Origin: Marinifilum caeruleilacunae | GTDB lineage: Bacteria > Bacteroidota > Bacteroidia > Bacteroidales > Marinifilaceae | Length of the DNA: 64,000 nucleotides | Assembly (NCBI RefSeq): GCF_013141825.1 | Contig: NZ_RZNH01000001.1 | Coordinates: 1 to 64,000 of the forward strand | Reading direction: 5' to 3' | Shown here: positions 18,529 to 25,924 of the stretch, piece by piece | Numbering within the stretch: position 1 is the stretch's first letter | Layout: each line of letters opens with the position of its first letter | Position numbers and translations under genes: made by a program | Notes under the pieces: model-generated | Seen by the model: only the letters and a program-made list of their open reading frames with translations | Databases searched by the model: none | What the model was told of the DNA's origin: nothing

Positions 18529-18533
18529 GCATT
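18514..18533. promoter_or_regulatory. AATGCTT-N6-AAGCATT operator over the gltB -33 box
   Basis: A perfect 7-bp inverted repeat with a 6-bp spacer that covers the -33 element of the gltB promoter, the place a repressor would bind. No terminator-like T tract follows on either strand. The binder is unknown. Confidence 0.5.
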
Positions 18534-18587
18534 ATTGTTCAGTAGAATTTCGAAAACGTTTTAAAACCTGAAAAAAGTCATATTTTT

Positions 18588-18609
18588 TTCACGAAAAGGT
18601 TTTCGTGAA
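18588..18609. promoter_or_regulatory. 22-bp inverted repeat upstream of the gltB promoter
   Basis: Ten-bp arms TTCACGAAAA and its exact complement around GG, about 105 bp upstream of the predicted gltB start. On the minus strand it is followed by A residues, not T, so it is not a terminator. A second short palindrome AAAACGTTTT lies at 18553-18562 between it and the promoter. It looks like a distal activator or repressor site for gltBD. Confidence 0.5.
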
Positions 18610-18702
18610 TATCAGTGGTTTACGATTTTTACCGATTGAAATCACTCTCTAGTGAGGGTGCTGAGTTAATTTGGATTAATGTTAAATATTTTGACAAGAG
18701 AC

Positions 18703-18729
18703 CAAAAAAAATATCCTAAAAAGGATATT
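18703..18729 (-). terminator. terminator of the small membrane-protein gene
   Basis: On the minus strand, AATATCCT and its complement around TTTT, followed by eight T residues, 5 bp after the stop codon at 18734. Confidence 0.85.
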
Positions 18730-18733
18730 GTAT

Positions 18734-19009
18734 TTATTTTGTTGTTTCAACAACTGGTTGAACTCTTAGAATTTTCAGAAGTTTCTTCTCAACCCATCTT
18801 GGAAGGTATTTTCCAATCTTTGTAATGAACTGCTGACCTAAAATATATAAGGAAGAATAAAAGAAAACCTTATTTAGGACATAAACTGATGCAGTTAAGA
18901 AAACAACTTTTTTAGTTCCGGCAAGAATAAAAGGAAAGGAGAAAGTAAGAATAAAAGTAACAACAGCTAAACCAAACAACACAAACCCAACAATTTTTTT
19001 CCACTCCAT
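18734..19009 (-). CDS. small two-TM membrane protein
   Basis: A 91-residue protein with two hydrophobic segments (about residues 6-30 and 34-60) and a basic, amphipathic tail (KIGKYLPRWVEKKLLKILRV). It resembles what databases call transporter-suffix-domain proteins, but I hold that lightly. It has its own strong terminator and is monocistronic. Its role is unknown. Confidence 0.6.
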   Translation of the reverse strand: MEWKKIVGFVLFGLAVVTFILTFSFPFILAGTKKVVFLTASVYVLNKVFFYSSLYILGQQFITKIGKYLPRWVEKKLLKILRVQPVVETTK

Positions 19010-19340
19010 AATGATTTCAACTATTTAAATTTTGACATTTAAACCAATTCTACGACGCAATTTATAAATGGTTATCTAAAAATCAACATTTTAAGTGTTA
19101 AAAATCATTAATTTAGAAGTAGTTGCGAACATAAAAAAGACAATTGTATCTTATTTAAACAAGAATAAATTTGTTGCTCATACAAAGGTGAAAATTATAA
19201 ATGCCTGTTTTTATCTTGCTAACATGATATAAGTAGCGGTTTTCTTCTAAAAAAATTACAAAATTGCCACGCAAAGGTTTGAAATGATAGGGATTGTAAA
19301 AAAAATACTTTTTCGTTAGGAATTTAATTTTTTTTGCCCT
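19010..19340. other. AT-rich divergent intergenic region
   Basis: The region between the small membrane-protein gene (minus) and the arginine-operon promoter (plus). It holds no gene I can support. CAAAGGTG near 19183 is one mismatch from a minus-strand -7 box. I looked for an ArgR-like palindrome just upstream of the arg promoter and saw none by eye. Confidence 0.5.
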
Positions 19341-19348
19341 TATCTTTG
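19341..19348 (+). promoter_or_regulatory. arginine operon promoter (-7 box)
   Basis: TATCTTTG, a perfect TAnnTTTG box, 23 bp before the first leader ORF. A T-rich segment around 19308 may serve as the -33. No other TAnnTTTG box occurs between here and the GNAT gene at 20005, so all four attenuators appear to sit in series on one transcript. Confidence 0.7.
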
Positions 19349-19370
19349 TAAGCAACAAATCAAAAAAAGT

Positions 19371-19421
19371 ATGGAAAAAGTAATAATCATTCGACGATGC
19401 ATGTTCAGATCTTTATTGTAA
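19371..19421 (+). CDS. arginine leader peptide 1
   Basis: A 16-codon ORF, MEKVIIIRRCMFRSLL, with adjacent CGA-CGA codons (19392-19397) and an AGA codon (19407-19409). It is followed 34 bp later by terminator hairpin 1. It is the first of four short ORFs that share arginine-codon clusters and a downstream hairpin ahead of the arginine genes. The role as a ribosome-stalling sensor of charged tRNA-Arg is inferred from position, codon content and the repeated layout. Confidence 0.7.
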   Translation: MEKVIIIRRCMFRSLL

Positions 19422-19454
19422 CGATAAGGACAAGTATTGGTATGATTTATTTCC

Positions 19455-19483
19455 AAGCTTTCCCATTCGGAAAGTTTTTTTTT
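19455..19483 (+). terminator. arg attenuator terminator 1
   Basis: AAGCTTTCC pairs with GGAAAGTTT (9 bp with one G-U pair) around CATTC, followed by T residues (nine-T run from 19475, its first bases pairing in the stem). A matching antiterminator is less obvious here than for stages 2 and 3. Confidence 0.75.
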
Positions 19484-19509
19484 GAAGTTTAATTTATAAA
19501 AAGAACCAA

Positions 19510-19596
19510 ATGATTCAATTGTTTTACATACGACGACGACGAATGAGCGCACCCCTGGGGAAAGCGGATTTAGTCTTATTGTCTTGTAATCAATGA
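19510..19596 (+). CDS. arginine leader peptide 2 (four consecutive Arg codons)
   Basis: A 28-codon ORF starting MIQLFYIRRRRMSAPLG. Codons 8-11 are CGA-CGA-CGA-CGA (19531-19542). After them the sequence CGGATTTAGTCTT (19565-19577) can pair with the 5' arm of terminator 2. A ribosome stalled on the CGA run would therefore leave that segment free and favour the antiterminator. The stop codon lies 17 bp before the terminator stem. Confidence 0.8.
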   Translation: MIQLFYIRRRRMSAPLGKADLVLLSCNQ

Positions 19597-19613
19597 TTAA
19601 GAACAATATTTAG

Positions 19614-19647
19614 AAGGCTTACCGTTTTCCCGGTAAGCCTTTTTTTT
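19614..19647 (+). terminator. arg attenuator terminator 2
   Basis: A perfect 11-bp stem AAGGCTTACCG/CGGTAAGCCTT around TTTTCC, followed by six further T residues. The 5' arm can instead pair upstream: AGTCTT (19572-19577) with AAGGCT, and CGG (19565-19567) with CCG. Confidence 0.9.
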
Positions 19648-19684
19648 GAAACATTGAAAAAACATTGAATTAAGAATACAAAAA

Positions 19685-19798
19685 ATGAAAAGTATAATCT
19701 TTACAGAAAGCCGCCGCCATTTGCGAAGTAACTGTTACCCTGGAGGGACGGATGAGCTTGCTGTATCTGATTGTCAGATATATTATAAATTGTATTAA
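19685..19798 (+). CDS. arginine leader peptide 3
   Basis: A 37-codon ORF. Codons 10-11 are CGC-CGC and codon 14 is CGA (SRRHLR; 19712-19726). The CCGCC around the Arg codons can pair with GGACGG at 19746-19751, giving a pause or protector hairpin. The alternative pairing of ACGG (19748-19751) and AGCTT (19755-19759) with the terminator arm gives the antiterminator. The stop codon TAA sits at the very foot of terminator 3. Confidence 0.75.
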   Translation: MKSIIFTESRRHLRSNCYPGGTDELAVSDCQIYYKLY

Positions 19799-19827
19799 GC
19801 TTACCGTTCCTACGGTAGGCTTTTTTT
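19797..19827 (+). terminator. arg attenuator terminator 3
   Basis: AAGCTTACCGT pairs with ACGGTAGGCTT (11 bp, one G-U pair) around TCCT, followed by a T tract. Its 5' arm can pair with ACGG and AGCTT upstream across a small internal loop containing TA, the same geometry as stage 2. Confidence 0.88.
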
Positions 19828-19853
19828 GTGTGAAATAGTTAAAACAAAATAAG

Positions 19854-19994
19854 ATGAAAACAAACAACTCCTTAAAATTCCGACGACGATGGTTTCGGAT
19901 TTTAAACAACAACAATTTAAAAGAAACATTCTTTATCGATATCAATAACAAATGGTTATGCCTAACTGGCGTAGCATTATTTTGGGAAACCTAG
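19854..19994 (+). CDS. arginine leader peptide 4
   Basis: A 46-codon ORF with codons 10-12 CGA-CGA-CGA and codon 15 CGG (FRRRWFR; 19881-19898). Unlike the others, its C-terminal part reads through hairpin 4 and stops only 10 bp before the GNAT start codon at 20005. Translation of leader 4 would thus both disrupt hairpin 4 and deliver ribosomes next to the first structural gene. Confidence 0.7.
   Translation: MKTNNSLKFRRRWFRILNNNNLKETFFIDINNKWLCLTGVALFWET
19955..19983 (+). terminator. arg attenuator hairpin 4 (weak terminator)
   Basis: GTTATGCC preceded by G pairs with GGCGTAGC (8 bp with two G-U pairs) around TAACT, followed by ATTATTTT. It is weaker than hairpins 1-3 and lies inside the reading frame of leader 4. 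Confidence 0.45.
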
Positions 19995-20004
19995 AGACTA
20001 AAAA

Positions 20005-20634
20005 ATGATAGATACATTCATGGAAGTTGAGCAAAAAATAAGTGTCATTGTAGCAGATTTGAGACATATTGATTATGCCTCGGAGATTTGTGAAATGATT
20101 GAAAGTGCTGCGAAAATACGCGGTACTGGAATTGCAAAAAGAAATCCTTTGTACATCGTACAAAAGATACAGGAAGGAAAAGCTGTCATTGCTTTTGATG
20201 ATTTAAAGGTTATCGGATTCTGTTATGTAGAAACCTGGGAACATGGCAAATATGTAGCCAATTCGGGTTTAATTGTTGATCCGGAATACAGAGCTGTGGG
20301 ATTAGCAAAACTAATTAAAGCAGAAGCATTTAAATTATCGAGAAAGCGTTATCCTCAGGCGAAAATCTTCGGTTTAACAACCAGTCTTCCTGTGATGAAA
20401 ATCAATTCGGATCTCGGATACCGACCGGTAACATTCTCGGAATTAACAACAGATGAGTCTTTTTGGAAAGGATGTAGTAGTTGTATTAACTATGATATCC
20501 TGCAAAGAACTGACCGAAAAATGTGCCTGTGCACTGGCATGTTATTCGATCCAAACAAGAATGGTACAAACAATCTGAGTGAAACAATCAAGCAATTCAA
20601 TCAATCAAAAGAAAAAAACGATGACAAGCAATAA
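20005..20634 (+). CDS. GNAT N-acyltransferase heading the arginine operon (ArgA-like)
   Basis: A 209-residue GNAT protein. The acyl-CoA-binding region is GLIVDPEYRAVGLAKLIKAEAF (about residues 90-113), and the N-terminal motif EICEMIESAAKIRGTGIAKRNP is seen in the Bacteroidota arg-cluster acetyltransferases. As first gene of an operon with argB, argC, argD and argE it probably makes the N-acyl-glutamate that starts the pathway, replacing a classical ArgA or ArgJ (inference; the acyl group could be acetyl or succinyl). A cluster of cysteines in the C-terminal third (CSSC, CLC) is unusual. ATG 20020 is an alternative start. The end overlaps argG by 14 bp. Confidence 0.8.
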   Translation: MIDTFMEVEQKISVIVADLRHIDYASEICEMIESAAKIRGTGIAKRNPLYIVQKIQEGKAVIAFDDLKVIGFCYVETWEHGKYVANSGLIVDPEYRAVGLAKLIKAEAFKLSRKRYPQAKIFGLTTSLPVMKINSDLGYRPVTFSELTTDESFWKGCSSCINYDILQRTDRKMCLCTGMLFDPNKNGTNNLSETIKQFNQSKEKNDDKQ

Positions 20635-21820
20635 GAAAAAAGTAGTATTAGCATATAGCGGAGGTTTAGATACAACATATTGTGCACTTTATCTTTCTAA
20701 GGAGTTGGGGATGGAAGTGTATACAGCATTAGGAAATACAGGCGGTTTTAGCAATGAAGAACTGTGTGAAATCGAAGAGAGAACCAAGCAATTGGGAGTA
20801 ATAGAACACGTATCGCTTGATATTACAAAGGAGTACTACGAAAAATGTATCAAATATATGATCATGGGTAATGTTCTGAAAAACAACACCTATCCATTGT
20901 CAGTTAGTTCGGAAAGAGCATTCCAGGCCATGGCCATTGCTCAATATGCTCACTCCATTAATGCAGATTATATTGCACACGGTAGTACAGGCGCTGGTAA
21001 TGATCAGATTAGATTTGATCTGATTTTTAAAATCATGGCACCTAATGCCGAAATTATAACCCCTACAAGAGATCTTGAATTAAGTAGAGAAAGCGAAATT
21101 CAGTATTTAAAGGATCATGGTATTGATGCCAACTTCGAAAAGATGAAGTATTCGATTAATGCTGGAATTTGGGGAACCAGTATAGGTGGTAAGGAAACCT
21201 TAACTTCGAGTCAGCCATTGCCAGAAGATGCATATCCAAAGCAAGTTGTGAAGAGCAATTCGGAAAAGTTAAGTATTGAATTTAAGGAAGGAGAATTGAT
21301 TGCCGTTAATGGTGAAAAAGTAAGTCACCCATTAGAGGCCATTCAAAAAATTGAACAGGCCGGAGCTGCCTTTGGAATAGGTAGAGATATGCACGTGGGT
21401 GATACCATTATTGGAACCAAAGGGAGAGTTGCTTTTGAGGCCGCTGCTCCTCTGATGATTATAAAAGCTCACGAAACACTGGAAAAGCATACGCTAACCA
21501 AATGGCAAATGTATTGGAAAGAACAGATATCCAATTTTTATGGGATGTTACTTCACGAAGCTCAATACCTGGAGCCAGTGATGAGAAATATGGAAACTTT
21601 TCTTGTTGATTCTCAAAAGAATGTGAATGGCAAAGTATTTATTAAAATGAGTCCGGAGCAGTTTTTGGTGGAAGGGATTGAATCTCCAAACGACTTAATG
21701 TCCGATTTATTTGGACAATACGGTGAAAGTAATGAGGGTTGGACCGCTGACGATGTAAAAGGCTTTACAAATATACTGGCCAATTCACTTAAAATTTATC
21801 ATACAGTAAATAAGCAGTAA
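20621..21820 (+). CDS. argG: argininosuccinate synthase
   Basis: A 399-residue enzyme that condenses citrulline and aspartate using ATP. The N-terminal PP-loop VVLAYSGGLDTTYC is at residues 8-21, HGSTGAGNDQIRF near residue 124 and the IWGTSIGGKE segment near residue 184. I start at ATG 20621, which gives the standard N-terminus just before the PP-loop; an upstream in-frame ATG at 20579 would extend into the GNAT gene. Translation is coupled to the GNAT gene through the 14-bp overlap. Confidence 0.95.
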   Translation: MTSNKKKVVLAYSGGLDTTYCALYLSKELGMEVYTALGNTGGFSNEELCEIEERTKQLGVIEHVSLDITKEYYEKCIKYMIMGNVLKNNTYPLSVSSERAFQAMAIAQYAHSINADYIAHGSTGAGNDQIRFDLIFKIMAPNAEIITPTRDLELSRESEIQYLKDHGIDANFEKMKYSINAGIWGTSIGGKETLTSSQPLPEDAYPKQVVKSNSEKLSIEFKEGELIAVNGEKVSHPLEAIQKIEQAGAAFGIGRDMHVGDTIIGTKGRVAFEAAAPLMIIKAHETLEKHTLTKWQMYWKEQISNFYGMLLHEAQYLEPVMRNMETFLVDSQKNVNGKVFIKMSPEQFLVEGIESPNDLMSDLFGQYGESNEGWTADDVKGFTNILANSLKIYHTVNKQ

Positions 21821-21822
21821 AG

Positions 21823-22788
21823 ATGATAAATGTTGGAATTATAGGTGGTGCAGGATATACTGCAGGTGAATTGTTGCGGATTCTTATCTGGCATCCAGAG
21901 GTAAAGATTGCATTTGTACAAAGTACAAGTCATGCAGGACAGCCAATCGCAAATGTACACAAGGATTTGCTTGGGGATACTGATTTAATATTTGCTAAAG
22001 CTGATTATACACTTGTTGATTTGATATTCATATGCTCAGGTCATGGCAAAACCAAAGCATTTTTAGAGCAAAACGAATTGCCAGAGAATCTTAAAATTAT
22101 TGATTTAAGCACAGATTACAGACCCAAAAATAATGATAAGGGATTTATTTATGGTTTGCCCGAATTGAATAAGGTATCAATCGCTAAAGCAGATAAAATT
22201 GCCAATCCGGGTTGTTTTGCAAGCTGTATTGAGTTGGGAATTCTTCCCTTGGCAGCAAGTGAAAAATTGCAAGAAGAAATCCATGTAAATGCCATTACTG
22301 GGTCTACAGGAGCTGGACAAAATCCCACTACAACTTCTCATTTTAGTTGGAAAAATAATAATGTGGCGGTGTATAAAGCTTTTACACATCAGCATCTGGC
22401 TGAAATCACTGAATCAATCCTTCAGTTGCAGCCCGAATACGAAAAAGCAATCAACTTTATACCGGTAAGAGGAAATTTTAGCAGGGGGATTATGGCTACA
22501 ATCTACACGGAATGTAATATGACTCTGGAAGAAGCAAAAGAGCTGTATCAGAACTATTATTCAGAGCATTCTTTTGTTTCTATATCGGATTCAATTCCCG
22601 ATGTAAAACAAGTAGTTAACACAAATAAATGTGTGTTGTATCTCGAAAAGCATGGAAATAAACTGATGATTATTTCGGTGATTGATAATTTGTTAAAAGG
22701 AGCATCGGGGCAAGCGGTTCAGAACATGAATGTCATGTTTGGATTGAATGAAAAAGAGGGATTAGGCCTGAAACCTATTGGTTTTTAA
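21823..22788 (+). CDS. argC: N-acetyl-gamma-glutamyl-phosphate reductase
   Basis: A 321-residue NADPH-dependent reductase, third step of arginine synthesis. The Rossmann motif GIIGGAGYTAGELLRIL is at the N-terminus, the catalytic cysteine is C131 in ANPGCFASC, and the C-terminal conserved NLLKGASGQAVQNMN is present. It begins 2 bp after the argG stop. The length is slightly short but typical for Bacteroidota ArgC. Confidence 0.95.
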   Translation: MINVGIIGGAGYTAGELLRILIWHPEVKIAFVQSTSHAGQPIANVHKDLLGDTDLIFAKADYTLVDLIFICSGHGKTKAFLEQNELPENLKIIDLSTDYRPKNNDKGFIYGLPELNKVSIAKADKIANPGCFASCIELGILPLAASEKLQEEIHVNAITGSTGAGQNPTTTSHFSWKNNNVAVYKAFTHQHLAEITESILQLQPEYEKAINFIPVRGNFSRGIMATIYTECNMTLEEAKELYQNYYSEHSFVSISDSIPDVKQVVNTNKCVLYLEKHGNKLMIISVIDNLLKGASGQAVQNMNVMFGLNEKEGLGLKPIGF

Positions 22789-22800
22789 AAAGAAAGAAAA

Positions 22801-23937
22801 ATGAAATTATTCGACGTATATAATTGTTACGATATCAATCTGGTTAACGGAAAGGGAATGAAACTTTCCGATGATAAGGGAAATCAGTATTTGGATTTTT
22901 ATGGTGGTCATGGTGTGATCTCGATTGGTCATTCACACCCCAATTACATGTTCAGAATTGAAAACCAATTGCATTGCCTGGGATTTTATTCCAATGCAGT
23001 AAGAAACGAATTGCAGGAAAAACTGGCTTGTAAGCTGGGAAAAATAAGTGGATATGATGATTACAATCTGTTCTTGTGCAATTCGGGAGCAGAGGCAAAC
23101 GAGAATGCCTTGAAAATTGCCTCTTTTCACAACAAAAAAGAAAAAGTAATATCGGTAAAAGGTGCATTCCATGGTAGAACTGGAGGTGCACTATCCATCA
23201 CAGACAACCCAAATTTGTCTTCATCTTTTAATGCTGAACACAATGTGGTATTTGTGGAAATGAATGACACTAAGCATGTGATAGAAGAACTTAGCAAAGG
23301 AGATGTTTCTGCAGTTATTGTAGAAGGCATTCAAGGGGTGAATGGTGTAATTGAGCCAACAATTGAGTTTCTAGAATCTATCAAATTGGCTTGTGAGCAG
23401 AATGAAGCTTTATTGATACTTGATGAGATTCAATCGGGCTATGGAAGAAGCGGTAAGTTCTTTGCACATCAGTACACAGGAATTCAACCGGATATTATTA
23501 CAAGCGCCAAAGGCATGGGAAATGGTTTTCCGATAGCTGCTGTATTAATATCGCCTGACATAAAAGCATGGAAAGGAATGCTGGGAACAACTTTCGGTGG
23601 CAATCATTTGGCTTGTGCTGCCGCAATGGCCGTTTTAGAAACCATTGAAGAGGAACAACTAATGAAAAACGCTTTGGAAATTGGAAGTTACCTACTGGAT
23701 AAATTAAAAGAGAATAAGAAGATAAAAGCAATAAGGGGGAAAGGATTAATGATTGGTCTTGACATGGAAAACATGTCAGAAATCAGAACGAAATTACTTA
23801 AGGAGCATGGAATATTTACCGGTTCCTCGGGAAAGGATACACTTCGCTTGTTACCGCCACTTTCGATAACAAAAGAAGAGGCAGACCAGTTTATTGAATC
23901 ATTAGAATGTGTTTTGGCTGGCACATGTGTGGCCTGA
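22801..23937 (+). CDS. argD: acetylornithine (or succinylornithine) aminotransferase
   Basis: A 378-residue class III PLP aminotransferase that makes N-acylornithine from the semialdehyde and glutamate. Motifs are NSGAEANENALKIA near residue 98, LILDEIQSGYGRSGKF near residue 204, and the PLP lysine in TSAKGMGNGFPIA near residue 238. It lies 12 bp after argC. Whether the natural acyl group is acetyl or succinyl cannot be told from sequence alone. Confidence 0.93.
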   Translation: MKLFDVYNCYDINLVNGKGMKLSDDKGNQYLDFYGGHGVISIGHSHPNYMFRIENQLHCLGFYSNAVRNELQEKLACKLGKISGYDDYNLFLCNSGAEANENALKIASFHNKKEKVISVKGAFHGRTGGALSITDNPNLSSSFNAEHNVVFVEMNDTKHVIEELSKGDVSAVIVEGIQGVNGVIEPTIEFLESIKLACEQNEALLILDEIQSGYGRSGKFFAHQYTGIQPDIITSAKGMGNGFPIAAVLISPDIKAWKGMLGTTFGGNHLACAAAMAVLETIEEEQLMKNALEIGSYLLDKLKENKKIKAIRGKGLMIGLDMENMSEIRTKLLKEHGIFTGSSGKDTLRLLPPLSITKEEADQFIESLECVLAGTCVA

Positions 23938-23970
23938 TACGAAATCGTAAAACCCAAATTGTAAACAGAA

Positions 23971-24747
23971 ATGAGCGAACTAACAGTAGTCAAAATTGGA
24001 GGAAATGTAATAGATGACCCAGAGAAGTTGAGTGATTTTTTGGAAGCATTTTCGAAACTGAGCGGCAAAGTTGTTTTGGTACACGGAGGAGGAAAACTAG
24101 CTTCGGATCTTTCAGGAGAACTAGGCATTCAAACAAAAATGGTAAATGGCAGAAGAATAACCGATGCCGAAAACCTAAAGTTAGTCACCATGGTATATGC
24201 CGGCTTGGTGAACAAGAATATTGTGGCTTCATTACAAGCCAGAGGTGTGAATGCCATGGGAATGTGCGGCGCTGATCAGGATTTAATCCTGGCCGAAAAG
24301 CGAAATCATCCGAGTATCGATTTTGGGTATGTGGGCGATATCACGAAAGTGAACACATTGGCCTTATGCAAGCAAATTGAGTGTAATTCTGTATTGGTTA
24401 TTGCCCCAATAACACACGATGGGAAAGGGCAATTGCTCAATACAAATGCTGACACAATAGCAACCGAGGTAGCTGCTGCTTTAAGCCGTTTCTATAAGGT
24501 AAAACTTGTGTATAGCTTCGAAAAGTTAGGTGTATTAATGGACTCAGAAGATGATAGCAGTGTAATGCCTGTATTAGATTCGAAAAAATGTGCCAAAATG
24601 ATAAAAGATGGCACGATTAACACAGGGATGATGCCGAAGACTGAAAATGCTTTTTATGCATTGAAACAAGGAGTTGAAGAGGTAATCATTGGCAACTTCG
24701 TCTCTATGGAGAACAATCATTCATCTGGAACGCAAATTATTCAATAG
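23971..24747 (+). CDS. argB: acetylglutamate kinase
   Basis: A 258-residue amino-acid kinase, the second step of the pathway. The phosphate-binding VVKIGGNVID is at residues 5-14, the substrate-binding VLVHGGGKLASDL near residue 34, and the C-terminal NTGMMPKTENAFYALKQGVEEVIIGN fits the family. No N-terminal extension of the arginine-inhibited hexameric type is present, so feedback inhibition by arginine may be absent or different. This would make the leader attenuation more important (inference). Confidence 0.93.
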   Translation: MSELTVVKIGGNVIDDPEKLSDFLEAFSKLSGKVVLVHGGGKLASDLSGELGIQTKMVNGRRITDAENLKLVTMVYAGLVNKNIVASLQARGVNAMGMCGADQDLILAEKRNHPSIDFGYVGDITKVNTLALCKQIECNSVLVIAPITHDGKGQLLNTNADTIATEVAAALSRFYKVKLVYSFEKLGVLMDSEDDSSVMPVLDSKKCAKMIKDGTINTGMMPKTENAFYALKQGVEEVIIGNFVSMENNHSSGTQIIQ

Positions 24748-24754
24748 AAAAGAA

Positions 24755-25819
24755 ATGAGTCTAACTAAATACAAAGATATCGCCCTAAGCATACTAAAAG
24801 AACTGATTTCAATTCAGTCCTTCAGCAAAGAAGAAAATCATGTAGCTGATTTGATGGAAAAGAAATTGGATGAATTTGGATACCAGGTTAACAGGGTAGG
24901 AAATAATGTATGGGTGTTCAATAAGGATTTTAAGGAAGGGCGACCAGTATTATTAATGAACTCTCACCTTGATACAGTTAAGCCGAATGAGAAATGGAGC
25001 AAAGATCCATTCACCCCAGAGGAAATTGAAGGCAAACTTTTTGGTTTGGGAAGCAACGATGCTGGTGGATGCCTGGTATCCTTAATGGCAACTTTTCTGG
25101 CTTTGGAGGAAACACAACAGGATTACAACAGGGTGTTTTGTGCCTCTGCAGAGGAGGAAATATCTGGTAAAAACGGATTTGAGCTGGTACAGGATAAAAT
25201 CGGGAGAATTGATGTGGGAATTGTTGGTGAACCTACCTTAATGGAAATGGCCATTGCTGAAAAAGGATTGATGGTATTAGATTGTGAAGCCAAAGGAGTT
25301 CCTGGACATGCGGCCAGAAATGAGGGTGTGAATGCAATTGGTGTAGCAATGAATGACATTGAATGGTTTCATACCTTCCAGTTTGAAAATGAATCGGAAA
25401 TGCTTGGTCCGGTTAAAATGACTGTAACACAAATTAATGCAGGGAAACAGCACAATGTAATTCCAGCATCATGCACCTATGTTGTTGATGTAAGAACCAA
25501 TGAGTTTTACAGCAACGAAAAAGCTTTTGAAATCATTGAGGAACATGTTGAGAGCACGGTAAGAGCAAGGTCATTCAGAATGAATTCATCTGGGATTTCG
25601 TTGGAACATCCTTTAATAAAGAAAGGACTTAAGCAGGGCATGAAGTATTACGGATCTCCAACGACATCCGACCAGGCAATTATGAAAGGGTTTCCAACAT
25701 TAAAATTAGGACCCGGAGATTCAGCAAGATCACATACTGCAGATGAGTTTATCTATATCAAAGAAATTGGGAAAGGCATCGAAAAATATTATAACTTGTT
25801 GAACGGATTAGAAATCTGA
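24755..25819 (+). CDS. argE: M20 family deacylase, acetylornithine deacetylase-like
   Basis: A 354-residue zinc peptidase-fold enzyme. Metal ligands are visible in NSHLDTVKP and GLGSNDAGGCL, the catalytic glutamate pair in ASAEEEISGKNG, and the C-terminal histidine in ARSHTADEF. It should remove the acyl group from acylornithine or acylcitrulline. The start at ATG 24755 is 7 bp after the argB stop; an in-frame ATG at 24689 would overlap argB by 59 bp and add no conserved sequence. Position in the arg operon supports the ArgE role over other M20 functions. Confidence 0.88.
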   Translation: MSLTKYKDIALSILKELISIQSFSKEENHVADLMEKKLDEFGYQVNRVGNNVWVFNKDFKEGRPVLLMNSHLDTVKPNEKWSKDPFTPEEIEGKLFGLGSNDAGGCLVSLMATFLALEETQQDYNRVFCASAEEEISGKNGFELVQDKIGRIDVGIVGEPTLMEMAIAEKGLMVLDCEAKGVPGHAARNEGVNAIGVAMNDIEWFHTFQFENESEMLGPVKMTVTQINAGKQHNVIPASCTYVVDVRTNEFYSNEKAFEIIEEHVESTVRARSFRMNSSGISLEHPLIKKGLKQGMKYYGSPTTSDQAIMKGFPTLKLGPGDSARSHTADEFIYIKEIGKGIEKYYNLLNGLEI

Positions 25820-25924
25820 TGGTAATTGATGGCTCGTACCTGATGGATTAATGAAGAAATAGCCAGATGTTATCACTTAAAACAAAAGCTTAAAAGAAAT
25901 AATAAACACCTAATATAATCGAAT

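Noticed and set aside
19155..19951. Minus-strand ORFs of 67-93 codons opposite the arginine leaders
   Set aside because: They lie antisense to the promoter, leaders and hairpins, have no coding-like composition and no promoter; they are shadows.
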